The notes under the pieces: generated by a model
What the model was told of the DNA's origin: nothing
The model's input: the letters and a program-made list of their open reading frames with translations, nothing else
The model's database searches: none
Source: Arctopsyche grandis
Lineage: Eukaryota > Arthropoda > Insecta > Trichoptera > Hydropsychidae
Reading direction: 5' to 3'
NCBI RefSeq assembly: GCF_051622035.1
Contig: NC_135355.1
Location: 31,994,986-32,058,985 of the forward strand
DNA: 64,000 bases
Position numbers and translations under genes: made by a program
Shown: positions 1 through 10,979 of the stretch, one piece after another
Layout of the letters: each line of letters opens with the position of its first letter
Position numbering within the stretch: the stretch's first letter is position 1

Positions 1-1085
1 GGGTTGTTTTTCACAGGGGTGTGCTCATGTATAATGCATCAGGTTTTGCGAGGTGCGAAGAGACACCTGTGTGAGGGACAGTACATATAAGTTAATTATA
101 AATTTTAGAGTTAAGTAATTAAGATGAATTTTTTGAATTAGCTTGATAGCTAAGATAATATATAAAATAAATAATATAAATATATGAATCCTTTCATCTA
201 ACAATATATATGTATATATATGTAGTTTTGATGCCACATTTCAAACGAGTATGATATAGTACTTACATACGTACATATAGTTCAATGTCAAATTATAGAA
301 TCCGATATAGTGAATTGACACGCGTTAAATATTCATACAATCACTCATAAATGCAAAACGAATCCTTCAGGACTATAAATAAATAAATAAATATAATAAA
401 AATAGACGGCCTCAGGATTATGAAGTGCACTTCTGAACATATTCACAGTGAGCATCATAGTCTATCATAAGGCCGCATTATATAACCATACAGACGCAAT
501 TTTGCCCAAAGAAACCAACCCACATGAATAATTGATCGTTTTGAATGTATTCGCACAATCACATTTTGTGATTTTTTAAAACATTTTGAGCGGGTTAGTT
601 CCGTTAGCGAAACTAAGTCAATGTAAATGATGTTATATAGATATGTATGTAAATATCAATTGTTAGATATGTTGACTGTCGATAGCGCGAAAAGCGGATA
701 TTCAATCGCACGCTACCACACTCCCATACAAATGAATCCATTCAGTGGCGTCTCATGGTGTTTTAGTCGGTTTTATTTTTTTGGTTCGTGTAGATTGTTT
801 TATTTGCAGAATTTTAATTTGTGTACGTTCGCGGAAATTCACGATTTGCTCGTATCGTGATCAATCAACTGTGTGTATCGGGGTTTTTCCCCGCGTGCGG
901 TTAAATCTGAAAGTGTTCTACGCTTAGTATACTATCTGCGGGGAGCTTTTTTTCGTATAGCGGTTGTCAAGCTTCAAGGTTAAGGCTTTGCAGGAATTCG
1001 GGGATGTGTGTGTAGTAACATTTTGCTATAATATTTTTTTTTAATTGAATTTTACAAATAAAATCTGTCGTTGTTTATATGGGCA
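1..1085. other. No gene seen
   Basis: AT-rich DNA with ATATGTATATATATG runs. 840-1000 is a little GC-richer. No ORF has recognisable content. The first 60 bp resemble the CCACAGAGGTGTTC end of the LINE fragments at 37145 and 52160. Confidence 0.5.
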
Positions 1086-1089
1086 CCTT

Positions 1090-1340
1090 TATGTTTATTA
1101 GACGGGTCTACGTGACGAGCCAGAATGTTAAATTACAGAAAACACAAATATCGGAAGGCAAAGATCGTAAATCGAAAGATCTTAAATCGAAAGATCAAAA
1201 AAAGGGTGCATGGTAAACGGTACATACTTACTTAATTTGCGCGAGCAGGGTACAACAGGAACAAGAGGAACAGGCTTTTCCTCCCGTATTCTGCGCGCGC
1301 ACATTAATACGGGAAGAAAAGCCTGTTCCTTTATTAAAAA
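1090..1340 (-). repeat. Inverted copy of the 37175-37435 hairpin repeat
   Basis: Shares GTGACGAG, ACATTCTG-like, AAAGATCG and the CAACAGGAACAAGAGGAAC hairpin arm with 37175-37435 in opposite orientation. The right arm of the hairpin is cut short after GCCTGTTCCT. Confidence 0.65.
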
Positions 1341-1560
1341 TTAAAAGAAATATATTTATATTTAATTGTTTAATATAAAAAAAAATGGTAAAAATCTACC
1401 TACTTACCTATTTACATATAAACAATATAAAACACCAATAGAAAAAAAAAAGAAATACACTTTTAAATATTCCTGAAAAAAGGAGTACAATTATTTATTA
1501 CACTAGCCCGTTGATTTTTCAACGGGTGGTTTCGGAAAAAGAATTGATAAATGCATACAA
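1325..1560. repeat. Repeat shared with 41950-42060
   Basis: TTTAATTGTTTA, AAAATGGTAAAAA and CTACCTACTTACC blocks recur at 41960-42030; a CCCGTTGA/TCAACGGG hairpin at 1507-1530 recurs at 41330. Confidence 0.45.
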
Positions 1561-1698
1561 ATAAAGTTATATGTATAATAATAATAAAAAACAAAAACAA
1601 TTGTCAATTGTCAACAACAATGATTTTTAATTAATATCTAGATTCCGACATAGTATAATGTGTTGTGTATATTTGTGCAGTTAGCCACAGCGCCGATT

Positions 1699-2187
1699 TA
1701 AGGTCTTTTTATATTATCCAGTACTGCACGTCAACAGCTCGGCACAACACCGCACGTAAAATACTACTTCTATTCATACTATATAGCACCGCCCATTTTA
1801 GGCACGATTATTCTTGCAAGGCAAAATCGGCTTACATTAAAGAGCGCGTCGATACGATGAAATATTACTTGCGTCATATTGACGAAGCAATATTTTCAAT
1901 ATATGAGGTTTCTGAAAATATTCATACAAATGTGCATACGGACTTCCATTAGTACGGGTGCACTCGTCACTATGACGTAACGCCATGCGTGAATATTTCC
2001 AGTTTTGCTTGAAATGTACTGCTGTATAATAATAATAGTTCGTGTCGGCTGCTGCTGTAACGGTTACGTCACATACAGATTACGGAACATATTAATGTGT
2101 CCGTATAGAATGTACTGAAGAATATTTTTCATACTGCTGTTTAAGTACAGTTGCCGGTTTGAGCTGTGCTGGTATAAACAAACCTTT
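1699..2187 (+). mobile_element. TTATCC-type MITE (CGTTTATA termini), copy 1
   Basis: Opens with AAGGTCTTTTTATATTATCC and closes with GGTATAAACAAACCTTT, inverted versions of an AAAGG..CGTTTATA terminus. Internal landmarks shared by all copies are CGGCACAACAC, AATATTCATA and GGTTGCTGCTGTAACGG-like blocks. The ORF in it is not conserved between copies. Confidence 0.65.
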
Positions 2188-2279
2188 ACCCTTTTTTCCG
2201 AACAATTCTCACTCGTATTGTATCTTGGAGCTCGTTATAACTAGAGAATAACTTGTTATAACTTGGAGCTCGTTATAAC

Positions 2280-2406
2280 TAGGACCGGAAGCGTGCCGTT
2301 TATTGTTCAATTGTTGTAAGTGCTTTGTAAAAAAGGTTCGGCAAACCTTTAACAATGCATTTACAACATTTTAACAATACACGGCCCCCTCAGGGTCCGG
2401 TGACTA
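2280..2406 (+). mobile_element. TAG-ended hAT-type MITE, copy 1
   Basis: Starts TAGGACCGGAAG and ends CCGGTGACTA; flanked on both sides by an exact 8-bp duplication GTTATAAC (2272-2279 and 2407-2414). The body carries the family core CAAACCTTTAACAATGCA. Length 127 bp. Confidence 0.8.
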
Positions 2407-2414
2407 GTTATAAC

Positions 2415-3310
2415 AAAGTTAGAATTGAGATTTACTGCGTAATTAATAAAAATGAGGTATAATTTTAATATACATGTAATTAAATTTGATTACGTGTTAT
2501 ATACATGTATACGAACCTTTAGGGTGACCTGTAATGGCACTTTGGCACAATTGTGTTTAAAATAAATATAATAGCACGAGTTAATTGAATTGCATTTACT
2601 TTTAGCGTGTTTTTAAAGAAAAAATGGAAGTGGATTTAAATCGTTACTAATATTATGAGTAATAATGGTTGTTATGAGGAAGTGTTGTCGATCCCTTGAA
2701 TTCAGCAATTACCAAGTTCCATTTTTTTATTATTCTTTATTTTATATGTACATGCATAATGTAAAATAATGACATGATAAAATTCCTTCCAAATAATTGA
2801 ATGCACCATTATTTTTCGTTGAACTCCGACGTTTACCCTTCGAAAGTTCGATATCGAAATAAACGAAAAGGTTATCACAATACCGCCCACTCGTTTTTAA
2901 CCCTTAACGTACTTCGAATTCGAAAAGACATAAACTTGTACGCGCGTCGAAGGTTACGTCGTGCGCCGAAGCGATGTAAACAAACCGTAAAATGTACGAC
3001 AGTGTGCAGTTGTCTTTGACGTTTTCGACATTTTCGGAATTCGATATTTATTAGGCGATTATTATGCCTCGGAACGATCGAGGCTTATCCTTTACAAAAC
3101 GATGGTTTATGCTATACAGGTTTATACATAATATGTGTAACTCGGCTCTAAAAGGGTCAATGTCAAAACGTCTAGTGACAAAACTTTTGGTAAAAGTTGG
3201 CCAATCTAACGTCTAATTAATACTCGAATTTATGATTTTTTAATCTTTCTTCTGTGATGAACTTTTACGTATTAGTTGCGAAATTTATTTTCAATGTAAC
3301 GATAACCGCT
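2415..3310. other. No gene seen
   Basis: Mixed AT-rich DNA with a small CG-containing part at 2820-3060. Opposite overlapping ORFs at 2702-3019 have no recognisable motif. Confidence 0.5.
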
Positions 3311-3314
3311 TTAA

Positions 3315-3839
3315 GAGGGCTGGACAGCAGCGCCTTGTCCTTACAAACGTACTATACTTCTCCCTTCCTCAATTATGGCACTAGAGAAATTATTTTTTAA
3401 CATGCTATGGATATCCACCATTGGGGTGCATCTATAGTTTTATTTTTTTGATTAATTATTTTTTATAGGAGCTAGGAGCCGCCAAACATCTATAAAATCG
3501 CCTCTTTTTTACACCCACGAAACGAGTCCAGCGTGCTTATTTAACGGTCGATTTAAAAAAAAAATACGCCGATAGATGCACATAAAGTATCTTTCTCATA
3601 CCGATGATGAAATTTTTTTAAAAATTGATCCAGTTTTGGAGGAGAAAATAGAAGAATACGAAACCTCGATTTTGTCAATTTAAAATACGTTTTATCTGGT
3701 CGAAGCGCAACTGTCGCATTCACTCAATATATATATTGATATATATTGTCGCATTTACTCAATATATACATATACTCAATATATATATATCGAAGAAAGG
3801 AACGGTAAAAAAAATTAAGGTTTCAGGTGTACAGCCCTC
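3315..3839. mobile_element. TTAA-flanked piggyBac-type MITE, copy 1
   Basis: Termini GAGGGCTGGACA and complement of GAGGGCTGTACA sit next to TTAA at both ends (3311-3314 and 3840-3843). Length 525 bp, non-coding, with ATATATAT/GATATATAT tracts near the right end. A second, almost identical copy is at 22657-23176. Confidence 0.75.
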
Positions 3840-3921
3840 TTAAGGCCCGATTATATTATCCAGCACTGCACGTCAGCTGCTCGGTACAACACTGCAAGGA
3901 AAATACTAATTCTATTTATAC

Positions 3922-4470
3922 TGTAACGCGGGAACATGAAAGAGAGTATCCATTGTCTAAGTGCATTCGTAGGTGAACAATAGATACCCCGGATTAGACT
4001 ACGGGACTCAGTAAGTGCCCGAACAAAGGATATGCTGGAGTTCTCACTGACCTGGGTGAGTGCGTGCGTAAGCCGTAGACTTGCCAGGGTAGACCTTTAA
4101 GTGCCTAGACAATAGGCACATCAATAGATCGGGTAAGCTGTGATGGGCAACTTGTCCTTTATAAGGAGGTATACACTGTCTTTATTTCAAACTGATTTAG
4201 AACGCTTGTAAATAAATTCGGTGTTGATTGATTTTTTTCTTACATAAGATAAAACTACATTTCTCATAGACTACGTGCCTAGACAACAGACACGTTATTG
4301 GATCGGGGAAACTATGCTGGGCAACTTGTCCTTTATAAGAAGTTACACATGGTAGATCAGATTATTCTGGAGTGAGCGGTGGATCCGTGTGGACCTCTTG
4401 AATCGTTGAATAAATGCTGTAAAGCGATTTTGGCTTTTCATTGGGATCCTGAACCCACCCCTACGCAACA
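3922..4470 (+). mobile_element. Solo LTR nested in a MITE
   Basis: A 549-bp block starting TGTAACGCGGGAAC and ending ACGCAACA interrupts a MITE exactly; ATAC flanks both sides (3918-3921 and 4471-4474). TG...CA termini and a short duplication are LTR traits. It contains a direct repeat of about 75 bp (4099-4172 and 4275-4349), each with a TTATAAG box, and AATAAA signals near 4212 and 4408. No internal retrotransposon region remains, so it is probably a recombination product. Confidence 0.7.
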
Positions 4471-4799
4471 ATACTATACAGCAGCGCACGTTTCGGCACG
4501 TTCTGGCTTGTTTTGGCCGAGTGCAAGGCAAATTTGACTTACATAGTATAATTAAATTAGCGTGGTATCGTTTTTTCAATATTGGCACAATATGATGATT
4601 TCGAAAATATTCGTATGCACATGGTGACACTTTCGTTAGAACGGGTGCACTCGCCACTATGACGCCAAATCATCTGTGAATATTTCCAAAAAAAAACCGT
4701 TTCTGCTTGATACGTTTCGGCGACATGTGCTGCTGTATATAGGTAAATAGTAAAAAAATATAGTGTCGGTTGTTGCTGTTTTGGATACGTCACATACAT

Positions 4800-5163
4800 T
4801 CACTTTTTTTATTCTTTTTGTAAAATCTATGGATAAATTCCGGATACAGCCAATTTTTGCGAGAAGTACACACATTTTTACAGAGTGTGTATGTGAGTAG
4901 CATATGTATGTATTATCAACAAATTCGAAATGCTAGAAATTCAAATTGGCAAGAAACGGGGATATGTTGCCAATTTTGGTGGAACCGTTTCAACAATGTG
5001 ATCAGATATATTGGAAAACTCTCAAATTAAACCATTGACCTGAAATCACATATATCCAAGGTCTGACCAGCAGCACCGGGCCAGGGATTGAACCTATGAC
5101 CTCCCAGTAGAAAGCATTAAACGTTTACCACTAAGCTATTTTGCTGGTTATTACTATTATATA
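4800..5163 (-). mobile_element. tRNA-derived SINE, copy 5, inside a MITE
   Basis: Inverted: the head is at 5085-5155 (AGCTTAGTGGTAAACG and GGTTCAATCCC on the minus strand). Inserted in the TTATCC-type MITE copy 2. Confidence 0.65.
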
Positions 5164-5999
5164 TTACGGAACATATGCATATGTAAATGTGTTCATATAG
5201 AATATTCAAAATAATATTTTATGTACTGTTGTGTGTTTAAACGAACCTTTTTAAATATAGCAAAATCTCATATTTAGTTGAGTAGTATTTGAATTATTTT
5301 CGTAGAGTTTCGAAAGGTGAAAAACAAGGTTAAAATATAATGGATTTCGGTGATGATTTTACGAGATCAGACTTGAAAATTTCACTTATTTGAAGGTCGC
5401 TACTTAAAAAACATATATTTGTCATATGATAAAAGTATTAGTTAGTGTCCTAGATCTTACTTAAACATACATACATATGCTATTTTCTCATACGCGTATC
5501 AACTGATAATATCATTGCTTTCGTAATGTAATCTTTTTTTAGTACCCCGTAATATTTATGGAATATTTTATATTTACAGTATTATTTTTATACCATTTTA
5601 CGCAACATCACATATGCATGTACTTATTAATTTATGAAGAAGATTATTATCCTAATAAGAGTGTATTTCGATGCATGTGCAAATTCTCTCATACGTAATT
5701 TTCTTGTCTTCGATCATGTCGCACTTTGTTATATACAAATAGCTTCAGCTTATTATAATGAAGCGGTGATGATAATAGTAACAGACAGGAAGATGTTGGG
5801 AAAATAAGAGTCGATCCTTAGAATGAGAACGATAGCCTCTTTTTTCAACCGTCGACCATCAAACATATATAAATATGTATGTATGTTAATCGAAGCTACA
5901 GGGTTCTTCAAAAATCTTACTGATTATGAAATGAACGGTTAAATTTGAGAATTTCTTTAAAATTTTGAAAGTTAGTAGGGTTAGTTTGATACATTTTCA

Positions 6000-6600
6000 T
6001 GAAAATTATTTATTTATTTAAGAATAGTATTTAATATTTAAGAATACAAGACCCAGGGTGCTTGATAATATTTATATAGTAGTATGTACAAAAATATCAA
6101 TACAAATAACATAACAAAAAAATAAAATTAAAAGGAAAATATTAACAATTCAAAATAGACGAATGTAAAATAAACAAGAGAAAATAAAAATAAACAATAA
6201 ATAAATAAATAAAAAAAATAAATAAAAAAATAAACTTTAAAAAATGAAGAACAAAATAAAAGCATTTATTTAAAGGAAATCATCAAGTTTATTTTTAAAA
6301 CAAGGTTTAAGTTACTATAAGTTACTAATTCATTGAATAGACTATTCCAAACTTTAATCGTTCTATTTGAAAAGAAGGATTCTCTAATTATTTTGAACTA
6401 AATATCTTTTTGGAGTCTCAGAATATGACCTCTCAGATGAGTTATATTGTTAAACGTAACGAGGTGTATCATAGGACAATTTTAATGGCTATTTATAATC
6501 TTATATGTATGTAAGCTTTCATTAGATCACCTCTCATTGTTCTCGTTCTCATCTAAATATTCATTATTTTATATCTCATATCGTCTTTTAAAATAAGGGT
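6000..6600 (-). pseudogene. LINE 3' end: RT C-terminus, T-rich 3' UTR and TAAA tail
   Basis: The minus strand reads RESFFSNRTIKVWNSLFNELV and then, with a frameshift, FKNKLDDFL, the last conserved block of CR1/L2-like reverse transcriptases. A T-rich 3' UTR follows, ending in a (TAAA)n tail at about 6005. Upstream residues (MRGDLMKAY) carry several stops. Confidence 0.65.
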
Positions 6601-8300
6601 TTTCAAATGGAATAATCAAATTAAAGTTTTGGTCTAAAATAGGTTTTATAAATGTTGGTCAAAAGCTTACAATTGGGACAATTAAATACACGTCTCATAT
6701 CGAATCAATCGTTTTATATCACATCAGCTTGAGCTTCAACTGGCGAAGCTAAATTTGAGTGTAAATTGTGAGTACATTTTAAATTATTTTAAGTTTCACA
6801 ATGAAAATCCATTCAGGCTGCTTTTAGCGTCAATATCTCTCTTGTTTACATACAAATTGCATCGAACTATTGTTGTATTATCTGATGGGATAAAATTAAC
6901 CGATTTAAGATCAATTTGAAACTATTCGTTTTGAATTGTATGTGTGTAGAGTTGAACGATAACGATATGGTAGTTTATTTACATGAATATTGTAATATAA
7001 ACAAATGAGGAAAATGCTCTACGAGCCGGTTCGCGAATGACGCACTTGCGAAACACACCGGTTAAATTCAACTGAAATAAATTTGAAATTCAAAATTTGA
7101 AACATGTCAAACGGTCGACCGTGTGTCTGGCATATCTAATCGCTCTTTTCCACAGCAATTCTGTCGCTTTCATTAGCATATTATAGCAGTTTGCCGAGAC
7201 AATGCGCGGAAAATACGCCACGATCGGCGGAAACTTCTTTTGATCGCAGATGAAACCGGTGAGTGGGGGGAAAACGTCGGAAAATTTCAAAATAACACAC
7301 AGATCATACACTAAACCGTTGATTTATCGCATTTATACGTTCGTCTTCGTCAATGCAGAAGGTCAATGGTGTTAAATCTCGAATCGACCTTCTCTATATT
7401 TCAATACGTACCCACTGTCTCAAGTACGATCTCATTTTCAGGTACGAACTTGACCTTTATAATCGATTTATTTTCGCGATTCGCTTTCGCATACTGTAGG
7501 CTTATTTATGGTTTGTAATGTGAGATAAGTGCATGCTTGAAAAATCGGATTAGCAGAGATAAGTTTATTGCAAGTTCTTTCGTTGATTTGCTGTACGGTT
7601 TTATACATACATTGCTGAATTCCCGTCAGAAATGACGGGAAATATTACGGTTTGATAGCCTTAAGGCGATTATTCGATTCAGTGATTAAAAGATTTTTTA
7701 TCGGAACTGATTTTTTCAAACAAATTTAATCGTTAGTATAATTAAATAATAATTGGATTTATAAATGTACATATAGAATGTTACATTTGTGAGTTTTAAT
7801 TTAATTGAACAATTTTTAAATCAATCAAATCAAGAGATTATTAAATAAGGTAATTTGTTCAACAAAATATTCGAATTATTAATTTTTTTATATAAATTTT
7901 CATCATTTCAACGAAGATTTGTATATATCTATAGAAGCAATTTTAATTGACAATATGATGAATAACTTTAGCACTTGCCAAACTGTGATGGATAGCGAGT
8001 GACCAGGACATTTTATTTTATTGATCCAAATATACTGAATATAGGGTGTTCATATTTAATCTATTCCTCATCAAAACCTCTATGATTCGAATAATGCCAG
8101 TAAGAAATAAAAATATTGATCAGTATCAACATTAATAGTTATTTTCACATTTGTGAAGCCCATTATAAACATGCTTCACAGATGTGGGAGAAAGTGGGAA
8201 TTCAGTACGCGCCGCGCTCAACGGTCAGTGTGAGAAGGATATCCGCCCTGGAATGACGGCTCTGCTTTTTTTATTTCCTATAGATCTTACACTTGATTTA
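6600..8300. other. No gene seen
   Basis: Single-copy-looking DNA. 7020-7500 is less AT-rich and could be regulatory; the minus ORF 7090-7311 has no known motif. A GC-richer 80-bp patch at 8185-8265. Confidence 0.45.
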
Positions 8301-8301
8301 T

Positions 8302-8524
8302 ACTAGTTGTTTTACCTGGCTTCGCTCAGTATTTGTAATATAAACAGCTTAAACATGGCGAATCAATAGTAAATATCCATTTGTTTTTTTATTAAATCTA
8401 TTTGAATCGAAAAAAAAATAATATTCATACATATCGAAAAAATAATATTCATACATATGTTTTTCGATTACAAACAAACCTTACATACATACATACAAAG
8501 TCTCTTTCGAAATTATATATTAGA
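8302..8524 (+). repeat. GGCTTCGCTC repeat, copy 1
   Basis: Opens ACTAGTTGTTTTACCTGGCT and closes GAAATTATATATTAGA. Five copies of about 170-220 bp in the window; non-coding, class unknown (Helitron-like or LINE tail are possible). Confidence 0.6.
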
Positions 8525-9699
8525 TTATTCGACTTTCAATACAATAAATAAGCTAACAGATTTTTAGCAAGGCATGTGTTGAAGAGCTCTTTTTTGTATT
8601 TTCAAAGATATACGTTTCGTATATATGATGACTTTTCCTCAATCATTCATTACATATTAACAATTAGAGCATATATGTACATATGTATGAATCTTATTGA
8701 TTTTTTTTTTAAAAAAGCTTTAATGTTAGTTCATGCTGGATGCCTTATGTTGAGGAAAATCCTTAAAAATATCCGACATAATTTTATCTCATCATCAAGA
8801 CCTTTGAAATGGTTTATTTTAAATGTCTTATTTTTAAAATGTAAGCCTCTTATATTGTATCATCTCTATATATGTATATATATTTGCATGTAGGAACTAA
8901 ATGCATTTTATTAAATATATAAAATCATCATATAGTGGTCGTCAATCGTTTAAGGTCAAGACGAAATTGTGCATTGTAACAGCTATCTAAAGTCGAATTA
9001 AAACCGATTAAAAAACAACTGGAGTCGGGGGAATTCCGTTACAAATTTTACAACCAACCTTGATTTATACAGGAATGTTTACAATATAATACATATACAA
9101 ACATAAAGAGTTCAAGGCTTTATTATCATTCTGCATCGCAATACGTTGTTTGATTGTCAAACTGGTTCGCACACTTTTTTTAATTATAAATAAGTTGTAC
9201 TGAATACAACTCTTCCGAAATGAAAAAAACATATTTGGATCGAATGAATGTGCATTGAAAAAATCGAGAAATACCCAATCAGCATTTGTCTGATCGTTGA
9301 ACTTCCGAGAAGACTCGCTCAGGGAGAGAACCGGTCGAAAATAAACAAATTAATAAACAAACTAACACGTAATGCAAGTCGTCATTAAGAGGTTAAAAAT
9401 GTGTGTGCAATTTTTTATAAAAATACAAAAGCGTGGGCGTTGAAATATTTCGCAAAAGAAATTACGCTACCCAGAACCTGGAGGTCAAATGTAAAGATTT
9501 TTTTTAAGTGTAATGAAAAATGTCCTTATGTAGTGAAAAATTAACCAAATTTTTAATGCAGTAATAAACATACTCGATCGCCAAGACCTGGCCTTTAAGA
9601 TTGATGGGCACTCTACCTAAATTTAGCAATTTTTCATGGGCTTAAATATTCAAATTTTACGACTGCGCGATATTCAATTGCCGCTTTTGGATGTTTTTT

Positions 9700-9830
9700 T
9701 TTTCACAGTAATCGTCCCGGACATACATACAACAAATCCTGGAAGTTCCATCGTAATCGGTTCAGTGGTTTAGGAGCCTATTCGAGACACACAGACAGAC
9801 GTTCATTTCTATATACATATATATATATAT
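9700..9830 (+). mobile_element. RTE-like 3' end
   Basis: GGAAGTTCCATCGTAATCGG, TTCAGTGGTTTAGGAGCC and GACACACAGACAGACG followed by an AT tail. Typical end of an RTE element. Confidence 0.55.
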
Positions 9831-10148
9831 TAAAATGTTTTGTCGTATTCTAGAATTAGCGATTTATGGATTTATGTAGGAACTAGGTATTCTAGAAATA
9901 ACAAAATTTGTAACTATCGGTACTACCGAAAAAACCTTGTAACGGTAGTACCGGTATCTATTGGTATTGATTTATTTAAGAAATTGGTGCAGTAAAATTT
10001 GATTAATTGATTAATTTTCAAGTTATTTTAATAAATACTTTTTTAATAATAACATAATAATGTGTTGAGTCCTGCGTGGATTACCCCTTATTTTGAAGTA
10101 TTTTTGTCCGGAAGGGATGGTTTCAACTTTTAATTACCATATGTGTAT

Positions 10149-10510
10149 ATAACCAGCATCATAGATCAGTGGTTAGCGTGTAATGCATTCAACTGAGTGG
10201 TCACGGGTTCAATCGCTGGCCCAGTGCTGCTTGCCAAATGTCGGTTTTGTGACTCCGGGTCGATTGTTTCTTACCAGAGTTTACCAATTTATCTGATTTC
10301 ATTGAAATAGTTCCAGGAAATTGGCAACCTTGTGCTTATTCTTGCAAAATTCAGTTCAGCATATTAAATTTGCTGCTTTATAAAATAATGCAAAAATGTC
10401 TATGAAATGTATCTATTAATGTCTCTATGATGCTCTTCAAAATTGGTGAGTAAATCTTTTAACGATATTTATAGCCAGGAAGGCGTATTGGTTTACCTTT
10501 TGTATACATA
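10149..10510 (+). mobile_element. tRNA-derived SINE, copy 1
   Basis: Head with an A-box-like TAGATCAGTGGTTAG and B-box GGTTCAATCGC. Body blocks AGAGTTTACCAATTTATCTG and AAATTGGCAACC. 3' end AGCCAGGAAGGCGTATTGG. Best described as a Pol III SINE with a LINE-like tail. Confidence 0.7.
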
Positions 10511-10979
10511 TATACATATATATTTTTATATATATGTATATACATATGTAATTGTCAGGTGAAAAAATAGGTTTCCGAAAAAACCAATAGGCGACGAGGT
10601 TTCTTATTGATTTATAACAGTCAAATTCGGAAGCAGTCTCAGGGAATATTAAGATATGTTTGGCAAACTTTATCTTTGATTTGAAATTTATCACACATAT
10701 GTATGTATATATAACGGCTCTTTTAAATAGCAGGTCAAAAAATATATTGAATGTTGGCTCATTCTTCGACTAATCCACACAAACTAGCCAATATAACGTT
10801 TTCGTCTAAATTAAAAACAATTCAACTATATATTTCGGTACTACCGGTAACCTATTTTGTACTGCCGGTAGTACTGAAGGTTAAATTTCGAAGAAATGTA
10901 CCGGTAGAAACGGTTTCGGTAGTACTGTAATACTATATGTACATATGTAGTTCGGTAGTATTGGAATCCCTACTGGAAA

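Larger units (their letters stand above)
3844..5250 (+). mobile_element. TTATCC-type MITE, copy 2, heavily interrupted
   Basis: Starts GGCCCGATTATATTATCC at the TTAA of the neighbouring piggyBac-type MITE and ends AAACGAACCTTT. It is split by the solo LTR (3922-4470) and by a SINE (about 4800-5163). The pieces rejoin in the order seen in other copies. Confidence 0.7.

Noticed and set aside
7090..7311. 73-codon minus ORF in a less AT-rich region
   Set aside because: No motif, no neighbouring exon with matching splice phase; left as unassigned DNA.
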